From: a bacterium
GTDB lineage: Bacteria; CLD3; SB21
DNA length: 64,000 bases
Direction of reading: 5' to 3'
Assembly: GCA_013360215.1 (NCBI GenBank)
Contig: JABWCP010000003.1
Coordinates: 1-64,000 of the forward strand
Both the position numbers and the translations under genes were made by a program. Within the stretch, counting starts at the first letter, position 1, and each line of letters starts with the position of its first letter. Shown here piece by piece: positions 35,146 through 44,179 of this stretch. Below the pieces are notes generated by a model. The model was given only the letters and a program-made list of their open reading frames with translations. It was not told where the DNA came from and did no database searches.

Positions 35146-36939
35146 ATGAATTATCGGATCGTTATGTGCGCAGGCCTGCTCCTGGCCGGGCTTGCGAGCG
35201 AAGGACGTGCAAGCATGAATAAACCCTCCATCGAATACACCTTGCGCATGCCCGCGCCGCATACGCACTATTTCGAAGTGACGATGACGATGCAAGGCAT
35301 AAAAAAAGATTACATTGACATTATTATGCCCGTATGGACGCCCGGTTCATACAAAGTGCGTGAGTTTTCAAGGAACGTGGAAAACGTGCGCGCCACGTCG
35401 GGTTCGCAATCTCTGCGCGTTGAAAAAATTTCCAAAAACACATGGCGCGTGTTTTCCGGTAAAACGGAAAATGTCGCCGTAAATTATGCCGTATATGCCT
35501 ACGAACTCAGCGTCCGCACAAGCTTTATGGATGCCTCGCACGGTTATGTCAATGGCGCCAGTGTTTTTATGTATGCCGACGGATACCAAAATCTGACCCA
35601 TACCGTGACGATAGAACTTTACAAAGAGTGGAAGCATATTTCGACCGGCCTCAAACCGGTATCCGGCAGTACTCACCGATTTGTCGCGGATCATTATGAT
35701 GTCCTTGTGGATTCCCCCATCGAAATGGGTAACCACAAAATTTTAAATTTTGAATTGCAAGGCGTGCCGCATGAAATTGCCATCTACGGCATCGGTAACT
35801 ACGATACCGAAGCGATGCTTCGAGACATGCGAAAAATTGCTGAAACAACCGCAGCCATGTTCGGTAAACTGCCTTTCGAACGGTATGTATTCATCATTCA
35901 CTGCGTACCCGGTTATGGCGGCGGACTGGAGCATGCCAATTCCACGACGCTCGGCATGGATTCGTGGTCTTTTGCCGATGCGGCAGGTTATAATAGCTTT
36001 ATGTCGCTCACCGCGCATGAATATTTTCATCTTTGGAATGTCAAACGTATCCGCCCGAAAGAACTCGGCCCGTTTGATTATACGTCAGAAAATTACACTA
36101 AACTGTTATGGATTGCCGAAGGATTTACCGCATACTATGATGATCTGATCACACGGCGTGCGGGATATTATACGGTAGATCAGTATTTGCGTCGCATCGA
36201 AGGTAATATTCAGGAAGTCCAATCCGCACCCGGACGTTTTGTTCGCAGTGTCGAAGAAGCCAGTTGGGATGCATGGATCAAATATTACATGCCGGATGAA
36301 AATTCGGTGAATTCGTCCATTTCATATTACACTAAAGGCGCCCTGCTCGGCCTGATGCTGGATATGGAAATCCTGCGTGCCACGCGCGGCGAAAAAAGTT
36401 TGGATGATTTGCTGCGTTGGCTTTGGACTGAATACGATCAGAAACTCGGGCGTGGTTTTACACCGGAAGAATTTCAAAAAGCCGCCGAACGTTTGGCCGG
36501 AACATCCCTCGACATGTTTTTTCAAAACTACGTTCGCGGTACGGCCGAATTAGATTATAATGCGGCATTACAAACGGTCGGCTTGCGCGTAAAAGAAATC
36601 AAATCCGATGCCCCGTATTATGGTTTTGAAACGCGAAATAACGGTGAATTTACGATACGTACCGTTGTTAGAGATGCTCCGGCATGGCATGCAGGACTCA
36701 ATGTGAACGATGAAGTGCTCGCCGTGGACGGTATTCGTGTAACCGCGCGAACTTTGCAAGCTCGTCTGAATGAAAAGAAGATCGGAACCTCCGTCCGCAT
36801 ATTAATAGCACGGGATACCCAACTTCAGGAAATCGTCATCACGCCCTCCGAAATGCCGGCGCGGTATCGTTTAGAGCGCGTAAGTGAGCCGACGGCACAA
36901 CAAGAACAAATTTTTAAAAAATGGTTAAACCTTAATTAG
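35146..36939 (+). CDS. M61-family glycyl aminopeptidase with PDZ domain
   Basis: A 597-residue secreted metallopeptidase. A signal peptide (about 1-23, ending RAS) is followed by an N-terminal beta domain ([19 protein letters not shown]). The catalytic domain has HEYFHLW (H291, E292, H295), then the third ligand in the downstream [14 protein letters not shown] helix. A C-terminal PDZ domain (about 500-575) has [23 protein letters not shown]. Length is normal for the family. Substrates are N-terminal Gly/Ala peptides in the known members. It lies in the rpoN operon with a 35-bp gap. Confidence 0.92.
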   Translation: MNYRIVMCAGLLLAGLASEGRASMNKPSIEYTLRMPAPHTHYFEVTMTMQGIKKDYIDIIMPVWTPGSYKVREFSRNVENVRATSGSQSLRVEKISKNTWRVFSGKTENVAVNYAVYAYELSVRTSFMDASHGYVNGASVFMYADGYQNLTHTVTIELYKEWKHISTGLKPVSGSTHRFVADHYDVLVDSPIEMGNHKILNFELQGVPHEIAIYGIGNYDTEAMLRDMRKIAETTAAMFGKLPFERYVFIIHCVPGYGGGLEHANSTTLGMDSWSFADAAGYNSFMSLTAHEYFHLWNVKRIRPKELGPFDYTSENYTKLLWIAEGFTAYYDDLITRRAGYYTVDQYLRRIEGNIQEVQSAPGRFVRSVEEASWDAWIKYYMPDENSVNSSISYYTKGALLGLMLDMEILRATRGEKSLDDLLRWLWTEYDQKLGRGFTPEEFQKAAERLAGTSLDMFFQNYVRGTAELDYNAALQTVGLRVKEIKSDAPYYGFETRNNGEFTIRTVVRDAPAWHAGLNVNDEVLAVDGIRVTARTLQARLNEKKIGTSVRILIARDTQLQEIVITPSEMPARYRLERVSEPTAQQEQIFKKWLNLN

Positions 36940-36949
36940 GATCACCGCT

Positions 36950-37891
36950 ATGCGAATAGTCGTTACCGGCGGCGCCGGTTTTTTAGGCTCTCACCTTTGC
37001 GACCGGCTTTTGGCCGAAGGACATGAAGTCATCGCCATTGACAATCTGATCACCGGCAGCGTGGATAATATTTCGCACATCCGCGATAAACGATTCACGT
37101 TTATCCATTATGATGTGACCAACTATATTTACGTCGAAGGCCCTGTGGATTTCGTGTACCATTTTGCAAGCCCCGCAAGCCCGATTGATTATTTAGAATT
37201 ACCCATTCAGACGCTTAAAGTGGGTTCGCTCGGGACACATAAAGCGCTGGGTTTGGCCAAAAGTAAAGGCGCCGGTTTTTTGCTCGCCTCGACTTCGGAA
37301 ACATATGGCGATCCGTTGATCAATCCGCAACATGAAGAGTACTGGGGCAACGTCAACCCGGTAGGCCCACGCGGCGTATATGACGAAGCCAAACGATTTG
37401 CCGAGGCGATGACGATGGCCTATCATACATTTCATAAAGTTGATACGCGCATCGTACGGATTTTTAATACCTACGGACCGCGCAATCGCCCTAATGACGG
37501 GCGCGTTGTGCCGACGTTTATCAATCAGGCAATTCGCAATCAGCCCATTACCGTTTTTGGCGAAGGGAAACAAACGCGCTCTTTCTGCTATTGCAGCGAT
37601 TTGATTGACGGCATCTATCGCCTGAGTCAATCCAGCGAACACTATCCCGTCAATATCGGAAACCCGCACGAAATGACGGTGCTTCAGTTTGCTCAGCTTA
37701 TCATCCGACTGACCAATAGCAAAAGTGAAATCGTATATCGTCCTTTACCTAAAGACGATCCGACGGTTCGCCGCCCGGATATCAGCAAAGCCAAACGGCT
37801 TTTGAACTGGGAGCCTACTGTAGATATCGAAACCGGATTGCTAAAAACGATTGAATACTTTTCTGAAAAAATGAAACGCGAAGGCAAATAA
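36950..37891 (+). CDS. UDP-glucuronate decarboxylase (UDP-xylose synthase)
   Basis: A 313-residue extended SDR. The NAD-binding motif is [15 protein letters not shown] and the catalytic YDEAK contains Tyr and Lys. The sequence [13 protein letters not shown] with TLKVGSLGT and [14 protein letters not shown] is the signature of UDP-glucuronate decarboxylases, which convert UDP-glucuronate to UDP-xylose with NAD recycling. It closes the recO operon, 10 bp after the peptidase. UDP-xylose would be used for cell-surface polysaccharide. A short terminator follows. Confidence 0.9.
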   Translation: MRIVVTGGAGFLGSHLCDRLLAEGHEVIAIDNLITGSVDNISHIRDKRFTFIHYDVTNYIYVEGPVDFVYHFASPASPIDYLELPIQTLKVGSLGTHKALGLAKSKGAGFLLASTSETYGDPLINPQHEEYWGNVNPVGPRGVYDEAKRFAEAMTMAYHTFHKVDTRIVRIFNTYGPRNRPNDGRVVPTFINQAIRNQPITVFGEGKQTRSFCYCSDLIDGIYRLSQSSEHYPVNIGNPHEMTVLQFAQLIIRLTNSKSEIVYRPLPKDDPTVRRPDISKAKRLLNWEPTVDIETGLLKTIEYFSEKMKREGK

Positions 37892-37926
37892 AAATTTCAC
37901 GCGTTGCACTTACAATTGATCCAATA

Positions 37927-37960
37927 AAAAGACCTGCTTGAAAGAGCAGGTCTTTTGTTT
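37927..37960. terminator. Bidirectional terminator between UXS and the Tudor-like gene
   Basis: A 12-bp perfect stem (37927-37938 with 37945-37956, loop of 6) carries A-runs on the left and T-runs on the right. It ends the plus-strand operon and can also end the convergent gene whose stop codon is at 37985. Confidence 0.9.
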
Positions 37961-37984
37961 TTTTAAAATAATTTTCAGAAACAC

Positions 37985-39847
37985 TCAATTGCAGCTTTGG
38001 TAGTACGTAAAGTGATGCTCGATATAGGGCGTACCATACGCTCCTCCGCCCGCATAGTCTTCTCTGTAATACGCCGGGACAAAACGGCAACGACCTTGGG
38101 AATCTCTGAATAGTACACCGACTCTTTTATAGCGGTACAGCGGTATTCCCAGATTATTTTTTTCGATAACCTGATTACCGATGACACCGATTTTCAAAAT
38201 AGCAGCGCCGCTATAAGTTTTTTGGACATACGCTTTAGCCGAGGCCTCCGCTGCCGCATCATGTAATGTCGGATTAAATTGCGACGATACGAGCGACGAT
38301 GGGAATTTGCTCTTCACATCGGCGGATAATTTTTTTAGGAATTCCCGAAACGCGGTGATCTCATTTTGACCGAGATTAGCTTCCTGCGCCGCTTTGATGA
38401 CATCGGCTATTTTTTCTTCTTCTTTTTTCATAAAATCGGCGCCGTTATTATCCAAAATATCCTGAAGGCTTGATGTAACACCGATTCCTTTACCCGCTTC
38501 AAATTCACCGATTTCATGGTTTTTCAGAAATTCATAATTAGTCAAAATTCGGGTCGCCTCACTGATCTTATCTTTGATCATATCTGTCACGACACTCTGA
38601 GCCAATTCATTGCGCTCTTCGGCGATCACGCGCCAATGTCCGGGATTTTTGGACAGTTCCGTGGTCCATGTTTGTTCGGTATTCTGAATATTGGGATATT
38701 TACGTTTGATGAGCGCATCCAGTTCGTTCATTTGTTTGAGCATCGGTCCGACGTCGGAGGGACGCGGTGAAGTCAAACCCTGATTGTATAACACAAACTG
38801 CGTGTCATGTTTTTTATTGTAAAGGTAACCGAATATCCTTATCGCTTCGGAATATTTGTTACAATCTTGAAAAAACTGTTCTTCCATGGCTTTGGATGCC
38901 GCGATAGCCGCGGTACGCGCATCATTTCTTATTTCTTTTGCATCAAAATCAAACCACTTGGCGCCATATCCGCCGTAGTTGATGAGTAATTTGTTATCTT
39001 TGATGTCCACGATCGGCGCGTCCAACGAATCTCTGCCGCTGTACCATATACGAATATATTGACCCGTTTTATAATTGGACCCGCTGAAATTATACACCGG
39101 TATGACGCGAAGTTTGTTTTCTGTAAATTCTTTAGAACCTCCGTTATCAAAGGCAACCGTAAACATTTTATTTCCACTGTTGGTGGTGCGAATACTTTGA
39201 ACGGTTCCTTTATTCCATTGGCCAAAATCCACGGCTTCGATGACGTCGCCAACCTTAAATCCGACGGGCTCGCTGGATGCACCGGAGCCTTTCGCCCGCA
39301 CATTGGATTCCTTCACCCAAAATCCGCTATAATTTTCGATTTTTACGAAATACTCGTTCGGTTGACCTTCATTTACTTTTTGAATTTCCGCTTCATACCA
39401 CTTTCCGTCACGGTCGAGCACTTCCGCATATTCACCTACTTTGAATCCTCCGTCTCCGGTACCGTACACCTTGGTTTTACTTCCCGAAGCGGTAGAAGCC
39501 GCGGACATACTCGCGTTAGCGGAGGCACTTCCGGAAGAACCGATCGCCCTCACTTTACCTGCTTCAATCCAGCGATCATAAGTTGACTTATAGCCTTGCC
39601 AGTGAATAAAATATTTATCGGCTTCAACTTTAAGAATATCCACTTTATACCATTTACCATCCGTTTCTAGACCTTCGGCTACATCGCCCACTTTGAACGC
39701 GCCGGATGATGTCGTTTCAGTTTTGTTTTCCTTCTTTTCGTCTTTTTTTTCTTTGACTGAACCGGTTTTGAGTTTGACTTTTTGCGCTTGCACTGCGGGT
39801 AAACACAGAACAAAACAACACCATAAGAGCACGCTTCGAATTGTCAT
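37985..39847 (-). CDS. Secreted protein with four tandem Tudor/chromo-barrel-like modules
   Basis: A 620-residue exported protein. The start is supported by AAGGAGG 6 bases before the ATG and by a signal peptide (residues 1-21, ending VQAQ). After a Lys/Glu-rich linker, four SH3-like barrel repeats follow at about 51-103, 135-187, 197-249 and 259-309. The pattern is FKVGDVAEGLETDGKWYKVD with a later Y-F-I-H-W/K-I strand. The first has IHWQGYKSTYDRWIE, like the MRG/Tudor-knot fold of eukaryotic chromatin readers. Linkers are Ser/Ala-rich. The C-terminal half (310-620) is helical and unrecognised. Function unknown; a role in binding proteins or polysaccharide in the periplasm is conjecture. Confidence 0.78.
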   Translation of the reverse strand: MTIRSVLLWCCFVLCLPAVQAQKVKLKTGSVKEKKDEKKENKTETTSSGAFKVGDVAEGLETDGKWYKVDILKVEADKYFIHWQGYKSTYDRWIEAGKVRAIGSSGSASANASMSAASTASGSKTKVYGTGDGGFKVGEYAEVLDRDGKWYEAEIQKVNEGQPNEYFVKIENYSGFWVKESNVRAKGSGASSEPVGFKVGDVIEAVDFGQWNKGTVQSIRTTNSGNKMFTVAFDNGGSKEFTENKLRVIPVYNFSGSNYKTGQYIRIWYSGRDSLDAPIVDIKDNKLLINYGGYGAKWFDFDAKEIRNDARTAAIAASKAMEEQFFQDCNKYSEAIRIFGYLYNKKHDTQFVLYNQGLTSPRPSDVGPMLKQMNELDALIKRKYPNIQNTEQTWTTELSKNPGHWRVIAEERNELAQSVVTDMIKDKISEATRILTNYEFLKNHEIGEFEAGKGIGVTSSLQDILDNNGADFMKKEEEKIADVIKAAQEANLGQNEITAFREFLKKLSADVKSKFPSSLVSSQFNPTLHDAAAEASAKAYVQKTYSGAAILKIGVIGNQVIEKNNLGIPLYRYKRVGVLFRDSQGRCRFVPAYYREDYAGGGAYGTPYIEHHFTYYQSCN

Positions 39848-39940
39848 ACGACCTCCTTCACGAAATGAGAACCATTAAGATTATTCTTGAAGACATGAGA
39901 ACTTGCGTGCTGTAAGATACAGCCAAGTATTGGAGGGCAC

Positions 39941-39960
39941 AACCCCATGAGTATGGGGTT
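39941..39960. other. Perfect hairpin without T-tail
   Basis: AACCCCAT (39941-39948) and ATGGGGTT (39953-39960) form a perfect 8-bp stem with a 4-nt loop. It sits just past the tadA stop codon on the minus strand. It is not followed by a T-run, so it is not a typical intrinsic terminator; it may stabilise the tadA mRNA end or be a protein site. Confidence 0.5.
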
Positions 39961-39993
39961 GGGTTCATACAGAAAAAAACGACGTAGGCTTGG

Positions 39994-40464
39994 TTAGTTA
40001 TCCTGCGGGGCGGGTTTGCGTAGCTTGGCAAAAAAATCTTTAAGTATGGCCGAACATTTCGCATCCATAACACCGCGAAGGATTTCGATCCTGTGATTGA
40101 GGCGTTCATCCTGCACAATATTGTGCAGTGAACCGCAGGCACCGGTTTTGGGATCACCCGCTCCAAAAACAAGCTGACTCATTCGCGACAGGACCAGCGC
40201 ACCGGCACACATGGAGCACGGTTCGAGCGTGACGTACATCGTAGCGCCGTACAACCATTTGGAACCGATCGTAGCCACGGCCGACGTCATCGCGATCATC
40301 TCCGCATGCGCCGTCGGATCCTGAAGCATCTCCACCTGATTGTGACCGCGCCCGATAATGCGGTTTTCCAAGACAATTACGGCGCCGACCGGGATTTCAT
40401 TTTTGGCGTACGCTTTTTCCGCTTCTTTAAACGCCATCGCCATCCATGTTTCGTGCGTATCCAA
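39994..40464 (-). CDS. tadA: tRNA-specific adenosine deaminase
   Basis: A 156-residue zinc-dependent deaminase that converts the wobble adenosine A34 to inosine in tRNA-Arg(ACG). The zinc ligands and the proton shuttle are H53 and E55 in TAHAEMIAM, and C83 and C86 in EPCSMCAGAL. Length and order are normal. It is transcribed leftward; the divergent PAS sensor gene lies 148 bp away. Confidence 0.94.
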   Translation of the reverse strand: MDTHETWMAMAFKEAEKAYAKNEIPVGAVIVLENRIIGRGHNQVEMLQDPTAHAEMIAMTSAVATIGSKWLYGATMYVTLEPCSMCAGALVLSRMSQLVFGAGDPKTGACGSLHNIVQDERLNHRIEILRGVMDAKCSAILKDFFAKLRKPAPQDN

Positions 40465-40612
40465 AACGTTTTCCTTTCGTTAAAATAATTACGCATAACT
40501 AAAGATTTTACTTTTGAAAAACAAGTTTCTTCGCTACTTTTGATTCCGACCGAATTACAATTTTAACGCGCACCCCGACGATCCGACTCCCGCGCTCAGA
40601 TGGAGATATGGC

Positions 40613-42754
40613 ATGACGGAGCAAGTCCGTAACCGGTTATTTATGGCGTTTGTCGCGCTGTTTCCTATTCCATTCATCGTATGGTGTTTTTTCCTCATGC
40701 GCTCCATGACGGAAAATCAGACGCAGATCCAATCGCATACCGATAAAATCGCCCGTATATATAAACTGCAACAAGCCGTGTACGGTCTTGAAGAAGTTAT
40801 TTCCGATCAATTTTTAGCGGCCACCGACACGAGTTTTGATGACTGGAACCGTATCTATCAAAAAGCCTGGCAAGCCTCGCTCGGCGTAGATTGGACGGAT
40901 GCGTCGGTATTTGATATGCGCAATGCATTGCCCCGTATCGACAATCTCTACCAGCGTATTCATAAACGAAAATTCAAACGCGCTACGATCATTCCCGATA
41001 GCATCCGGGTAGAAAACCTCACCGGCGAAATGATTGACGAAATTCATCGTGCCGCCGAATCGCTCGGTATCTCTGCTGAAAAGCTCCGCACGCGCAGTAT
41101 CCGTTATCAGGAATCCCTTAGTCAGGACTGGCACACGGCGATCAAATTTCTCATCATCGCCAGCGCGATCACGATTCTGATCAGCGTTATCGCCGTTTTT
41201 TACCGTTACAGTCTGCAACGCAATAAAAAACTCGCGTTACTTTTGTACCGGCTCAATGAAAATGTATCCGGCATTTTAGGCAATACGCCGGATGGGGTTT
41301 GTACAGTCGATGAGCATTTCAAAGTGCTGCTGATCAACGAGCCGTTTAAACGGCTGTTTCATCTCCGCCATCAGATCGAACTGCATCCCGGTTCCAATAT
41401 GATCGATCATCTGAAGCCAGATGCCCAGGCGGCGTGGGTGATCGTACTTACGCGTGCGATGCGCGGCGAAAAATTTATGATCGAACAGCAGTTCCAATTA
41501 CCTGACCGGCTTGTGCTCGCCGAAGTGTCATTTAACCCGGTTTTGGTCAATAACAAAGTCAATGGTACGGCCATCCATATCCACGAAGTCACCAAACAAA
41601 AACGTTCGCAAGAAACGGCCGATCGAAAAAACAAAGAACTTCAGGACACGATCGAACGTCAGTTTCGTATGATCGAAACCATCGTACAAACGGCGCACGA
41701 CGGTGCGATGATCGTGGACGCGTCGGGTCAGTTTCCTTTTCAAAACGATGTGGCGCGCGATATCATGACAACGGCCGGGACCCCAACATCGCTGAGCCTG
41801 TGGTCGGGCATTCACGGCGTATTTCTGGACGGCAGCGAACAACCCATCGACAGCCAAAAACTGCTCGAACGCGCCCGCTCCGGTGAAGTTTTTACCATAC
41901 TCGTACGCAACGAACGTTATACGGAAGGACAAAAATTTGAAGTGTCGGCGTCGTCGTTAACCGAAGGCGACGATCAATCACGTATCATTGCCTTCAAAGC
42001 GCCGCCGGAAATCATCCCTGTGATGCAGGAAGTGCCCGTTCCTGAAATCGCACTCAAGGGTGCACTGGAAGAAATCCCGCAGTGGGCTTTTACGATCAAC
42101 CGGGAAATGGCCATTCAATCCGTGAATACCGCTTTTGAAAAACGTTTTAATAAACCGCGCTACACGACGATCGGTTATGATATCCGTCAGCTTATTCACC
42201 CCGATGATCAACCGGCCTTTGAAAGCCGTATACAAGAGGCTTTACCGGAACATCCCGTGCATACCGCCTTTCGTTTCCTTATTGACGGACAAGCCACCCA
42301 CATGGAGACGCGCATCATCGGCGGAGCACTGACGATTTTATGCGTTGGTTATTCCATCGAAGATATGCTTTTGGCCGAAGCGGCCGAAGAAATGCGCTCT
42401 GCGCCGCAACCGCTCTTTACCTTTGACTGCGACGCGTATGGTGTCATCACGCAGATCGAAGGGGATCGCACACTGATGCTGCCTTCGTACCGCAGCGAAT
42501 GGCAAGGCCAAAGTATGTTCAAACTATTCGAACAAGATCTTCCCATGCAGGAAGCCTTTTATCGCGCACTTGACGGACAACCGATACAACGAAACGCTGC
42601 GTATGGGCAACAAGAAGTGACTATCGTTTATCAGCCCGTCTTTGACGGCGTAGGTATCATCGCAGGTCTCAAAATTCAGATCTTCGATGCGGCGGCACTT
42701 CTTGCATTTCAGGAAAAAATCAAGACACGTCTCTCCGAAAAAGCTTCCATATAA
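40613..42754 (+). CDS. Membrane-bound PAS-domain sensor without output domain
   Basis: A 713-residue protein. An N-terminal membrane helix (about 8-28) and a second one (about 180-200) enclose an extracytoplasmic sensor region of about 150 helical residues. The cytoplasmic part has several PAS-type folds, near 215-325 (VSGILGNTPDGVCTVDEHFK), 345-450, 480-580 (WAFTINREMAIQSVNTAFEK) and 600-700. Coiled-coil linkers (KQKRSQETADRKNKELQDT) lie between them. There is no kinase, GGDEF, EAL or HTH domain. It may therefore modulate a partner by protein contact, such as the hybrid kinase encoded 1.4 kb downstream. A periplasmic signal is likely. Confidence 0.72.
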   Translation: MTEQVRNRLFMAFVALFPIPFIVWCFFLMRSMTENQTQIQSHTDKIARIYKLQQAVYGLEEVISDQFLAATDTSFDDWNRIYQKAWQASLGVDWTDASVFDMRNALPRIDNLYQRIHKRKFKRATIIPDSIRVENLTGEMIDEIHRAAESLGISAEKLRTRSIRYQESLSQDWHTAIKFLIIASAITILISVIAVFYRYSLQRNKKLALLLYRLNENVSGILGNTPDGVCTVDEHFKVLLINEPFKRLFHLRHQIELHPGSNMIDHLKPDAQAAWVIVLTRAMRGEKFMIEQQFQLPDRLVLAEVSFNPVLVNNKVNGTAIHIHEVTKQKRSQETADRKNKELQDTIERQFRMIETIVQTAHDGAMIVDASGQFPFQNDVARDIMTTAGTPTSLSLWSGIHGVFLDGSEQPIDSQKLLERARSGEVFTILVRNERYTEGQKFEVSASSLTEGDDQSRIIAFKAPPEIIPVMQEVPVPEIALKGALEEIPQWAFTINREMAIQSVNTAFEKRFNKPRYTTIGYDIRQLIHPDDQPAFESRIQEALPEHPVHTAFRFLIDGQATHMETRIIGGALTILCVGYSIEDMLLAEAAEEMRSAPQPLFTFDCDAYGVITQIEGDRTLMLPSYRSEWQGQSMFKLFEQDLPMQEAFYRALDGQPIQRNAAYGQQEVTIVYQPVFDGVGIIAGLKIQIFDAAALLAFQEKIKTRLSEKASI

Positions 42755-42777
42755 TTTCATCATTTTACCCTTTTTGA

Positions 42778-42861
42778 TCAGGTTTTCAATATACCCTGCT
42801 TAGGGTATTGTGTATGCGCTGCCCTGCTGCCTAATATCATACCGTAGTGGTCAGGTTTTCA
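42778..42861. repeat. Duplicated TCAGGTTTTCA word around a hairpin in the intergenic space
   Basis: The 11-base word TCAGGTTTTCA occurs at 42778-42788 and again at 42851-42861, 73 bp apart. Between them lies a perfect 7-bp hairpin (ATACCCT ... AGGGTAT, near 42790-42807). This may be a promoter-operator region for the TPR gene that starts at 42904. Confidence 0.45.
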
Positions 42862-42903
42862 CTATGTTAAAATCGTATGTAAATGTTATCAGCAGAGGTG
42901 TCT

Positions 42904-44058
42904 ATGGAATCAATAGGCGTCAATAGCAACGTATATGCAGGCGGAAAAGTTTTTCATATACAAACAGCCGGTAATTTATCCTCCCTTTTGGTCAAAGCGG
43001 AAATTTTTGATTCCGGCCGTATCGTCACCGTTCATCAAAAAAAACTCGATCCGGAACAGTATAAATATTTAGATACCGATCGCTTTCGCGATGTCGTAGC
43101 GGCATTTCATCAGGATATCGCGTGGGAAATCGAGTTGCTTTTTTTTATCCGCGACCGCATCAAAACCATCAAACACGCCGTCTCCAGCAATAAGATCGGC
43201 TTGCTTTTTTTGCACAAAGGTTTGGTGGATGAGGCCATTGCCGAGTTTGAAAATGCCATAACCATCAATCCGCAAATGGTCGAGTCGTATCGTAATCTGG
43301 GTTTAGCGTTTGTAGAAAAAAAAGAAACGCAAAAAGCCATCGAGGTCTTACACAAAGCGATCGCGCTGGAACCGCGCTACGCGGATTTGCATAATAGTCT
43401 CGGCCTCGCTTATGCGCTCAATGGCGAATTGGATACGGCGCTCCAGACCTACGAAACCGCATTGGAGATCAACCCTAATTATCTTGAAGTGCATCTCAAT
43501 ATCGGCATGGTGATTCTGCGCATGCACGCCGAACGGTTTCAAAGCGCCGTTTTTGCGCCGTCTTCCATCAAACCGACGCGCGTGATCAATGAACTTCAAA
43601 AACTGATGAACGCCCGCACGGAATTTATCAATTATCGTTTCTTCAGTTTTCGCTTTGAAAAAGCCATTCGCCAGATACAGGACAATGATTTTTCGGCGGC
43701 GATACAAACTTTGAAAGATATTCGCGAAGCCACACAAACGCCGAATCTCGACGAAACCATGCACGGTTTTTATCTCAAATTTTTGTTTGGCGGTGCCGGC
43801 AAAGACGAAAAAGTGCTGGGCGAATACCGTGCGCGGCTTGAAAAAAGCGTCGAAGAACATCCGCACTTTGCCGATTTGCATAATTCGCTCGGCGTGGTTT
43901 ATTTGATCCAGTGCCGCAACCTTTTTATTAAGGCCATGAGTGCTTTCAAAAAAGCTTACGAAATCAATCCGTCCTATAAAAGCGCGTACAAAAACTTCCG
44001 GTTGGTACAAAACGACGGACGGGAATTCCTCAATCTCTTGCGGGCCATACTCAAGTAA
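42904..44058 (+). CDS. TPR-repeat protein
   Basis: The start at ATG 42904 is preferred: GAGGTG precedes it by about 5 bases, while the frame extends to 42883 without support. The 384-residue product has an N-terminal alpha/beta region of about 85 residues (MESIGVNSNVYAGGKVFHIQTAG). Then come three or four tetratricopeptide repeats at about 100-210 (GLLFLHKGLVDEAIAEFENA, GLAFVEKKETQKAIEVLHKA, GLAYALNGELDTALQTYETA) and more divergent repeats to the end. It probably acts as a scaffold. Its place between a PAS sensor and a hybrid kinase suggests a part in signalling. Confidence 0.8.
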   Translation: MESIGVNSNVYAGGKVFHIQTAGNLSSLLVKAEIFDSGRIVTVHQKKLDPEQYKYLDTDRFRDVVAAFHQDIAWEIELLFFIRDRIKTIKHAVSSNKIGLLFLHKGLVDEAIAEFENAITINPQMVESYRNLGLAFVEKKETQKAIEVLHKAIALEPRYADLHNSLGLAYALNGELDTALQTYETALEINPNYLEVHLNIGMVILRMHAERFQSAVFAPSSIKPTRVINELQKLMNARTEFINYRFFSFRFEKAIRQIQDNDFSAAIQTLKDIREATQTPNLDETMHGFYLKFLFGGAGKDEKVLGEYRARLEKSVEEHPHFADLHNSLGVVYLIQCRNLFIKAMSAFKKAYEINPSYKSAYKNFRLVQNDGREFLNLLRAILK

Positions 44059-44179
44059 GTATCGCGCTGTGGCTTTACAACGGTATTTCGGAGGTAGTTT
44101 TATATTGCCTAAGTACGCCCTTTGCGTGTATATTGACCGGCGATACAATGGTTCCAATTAATCGTTTAAACACCGTCTA

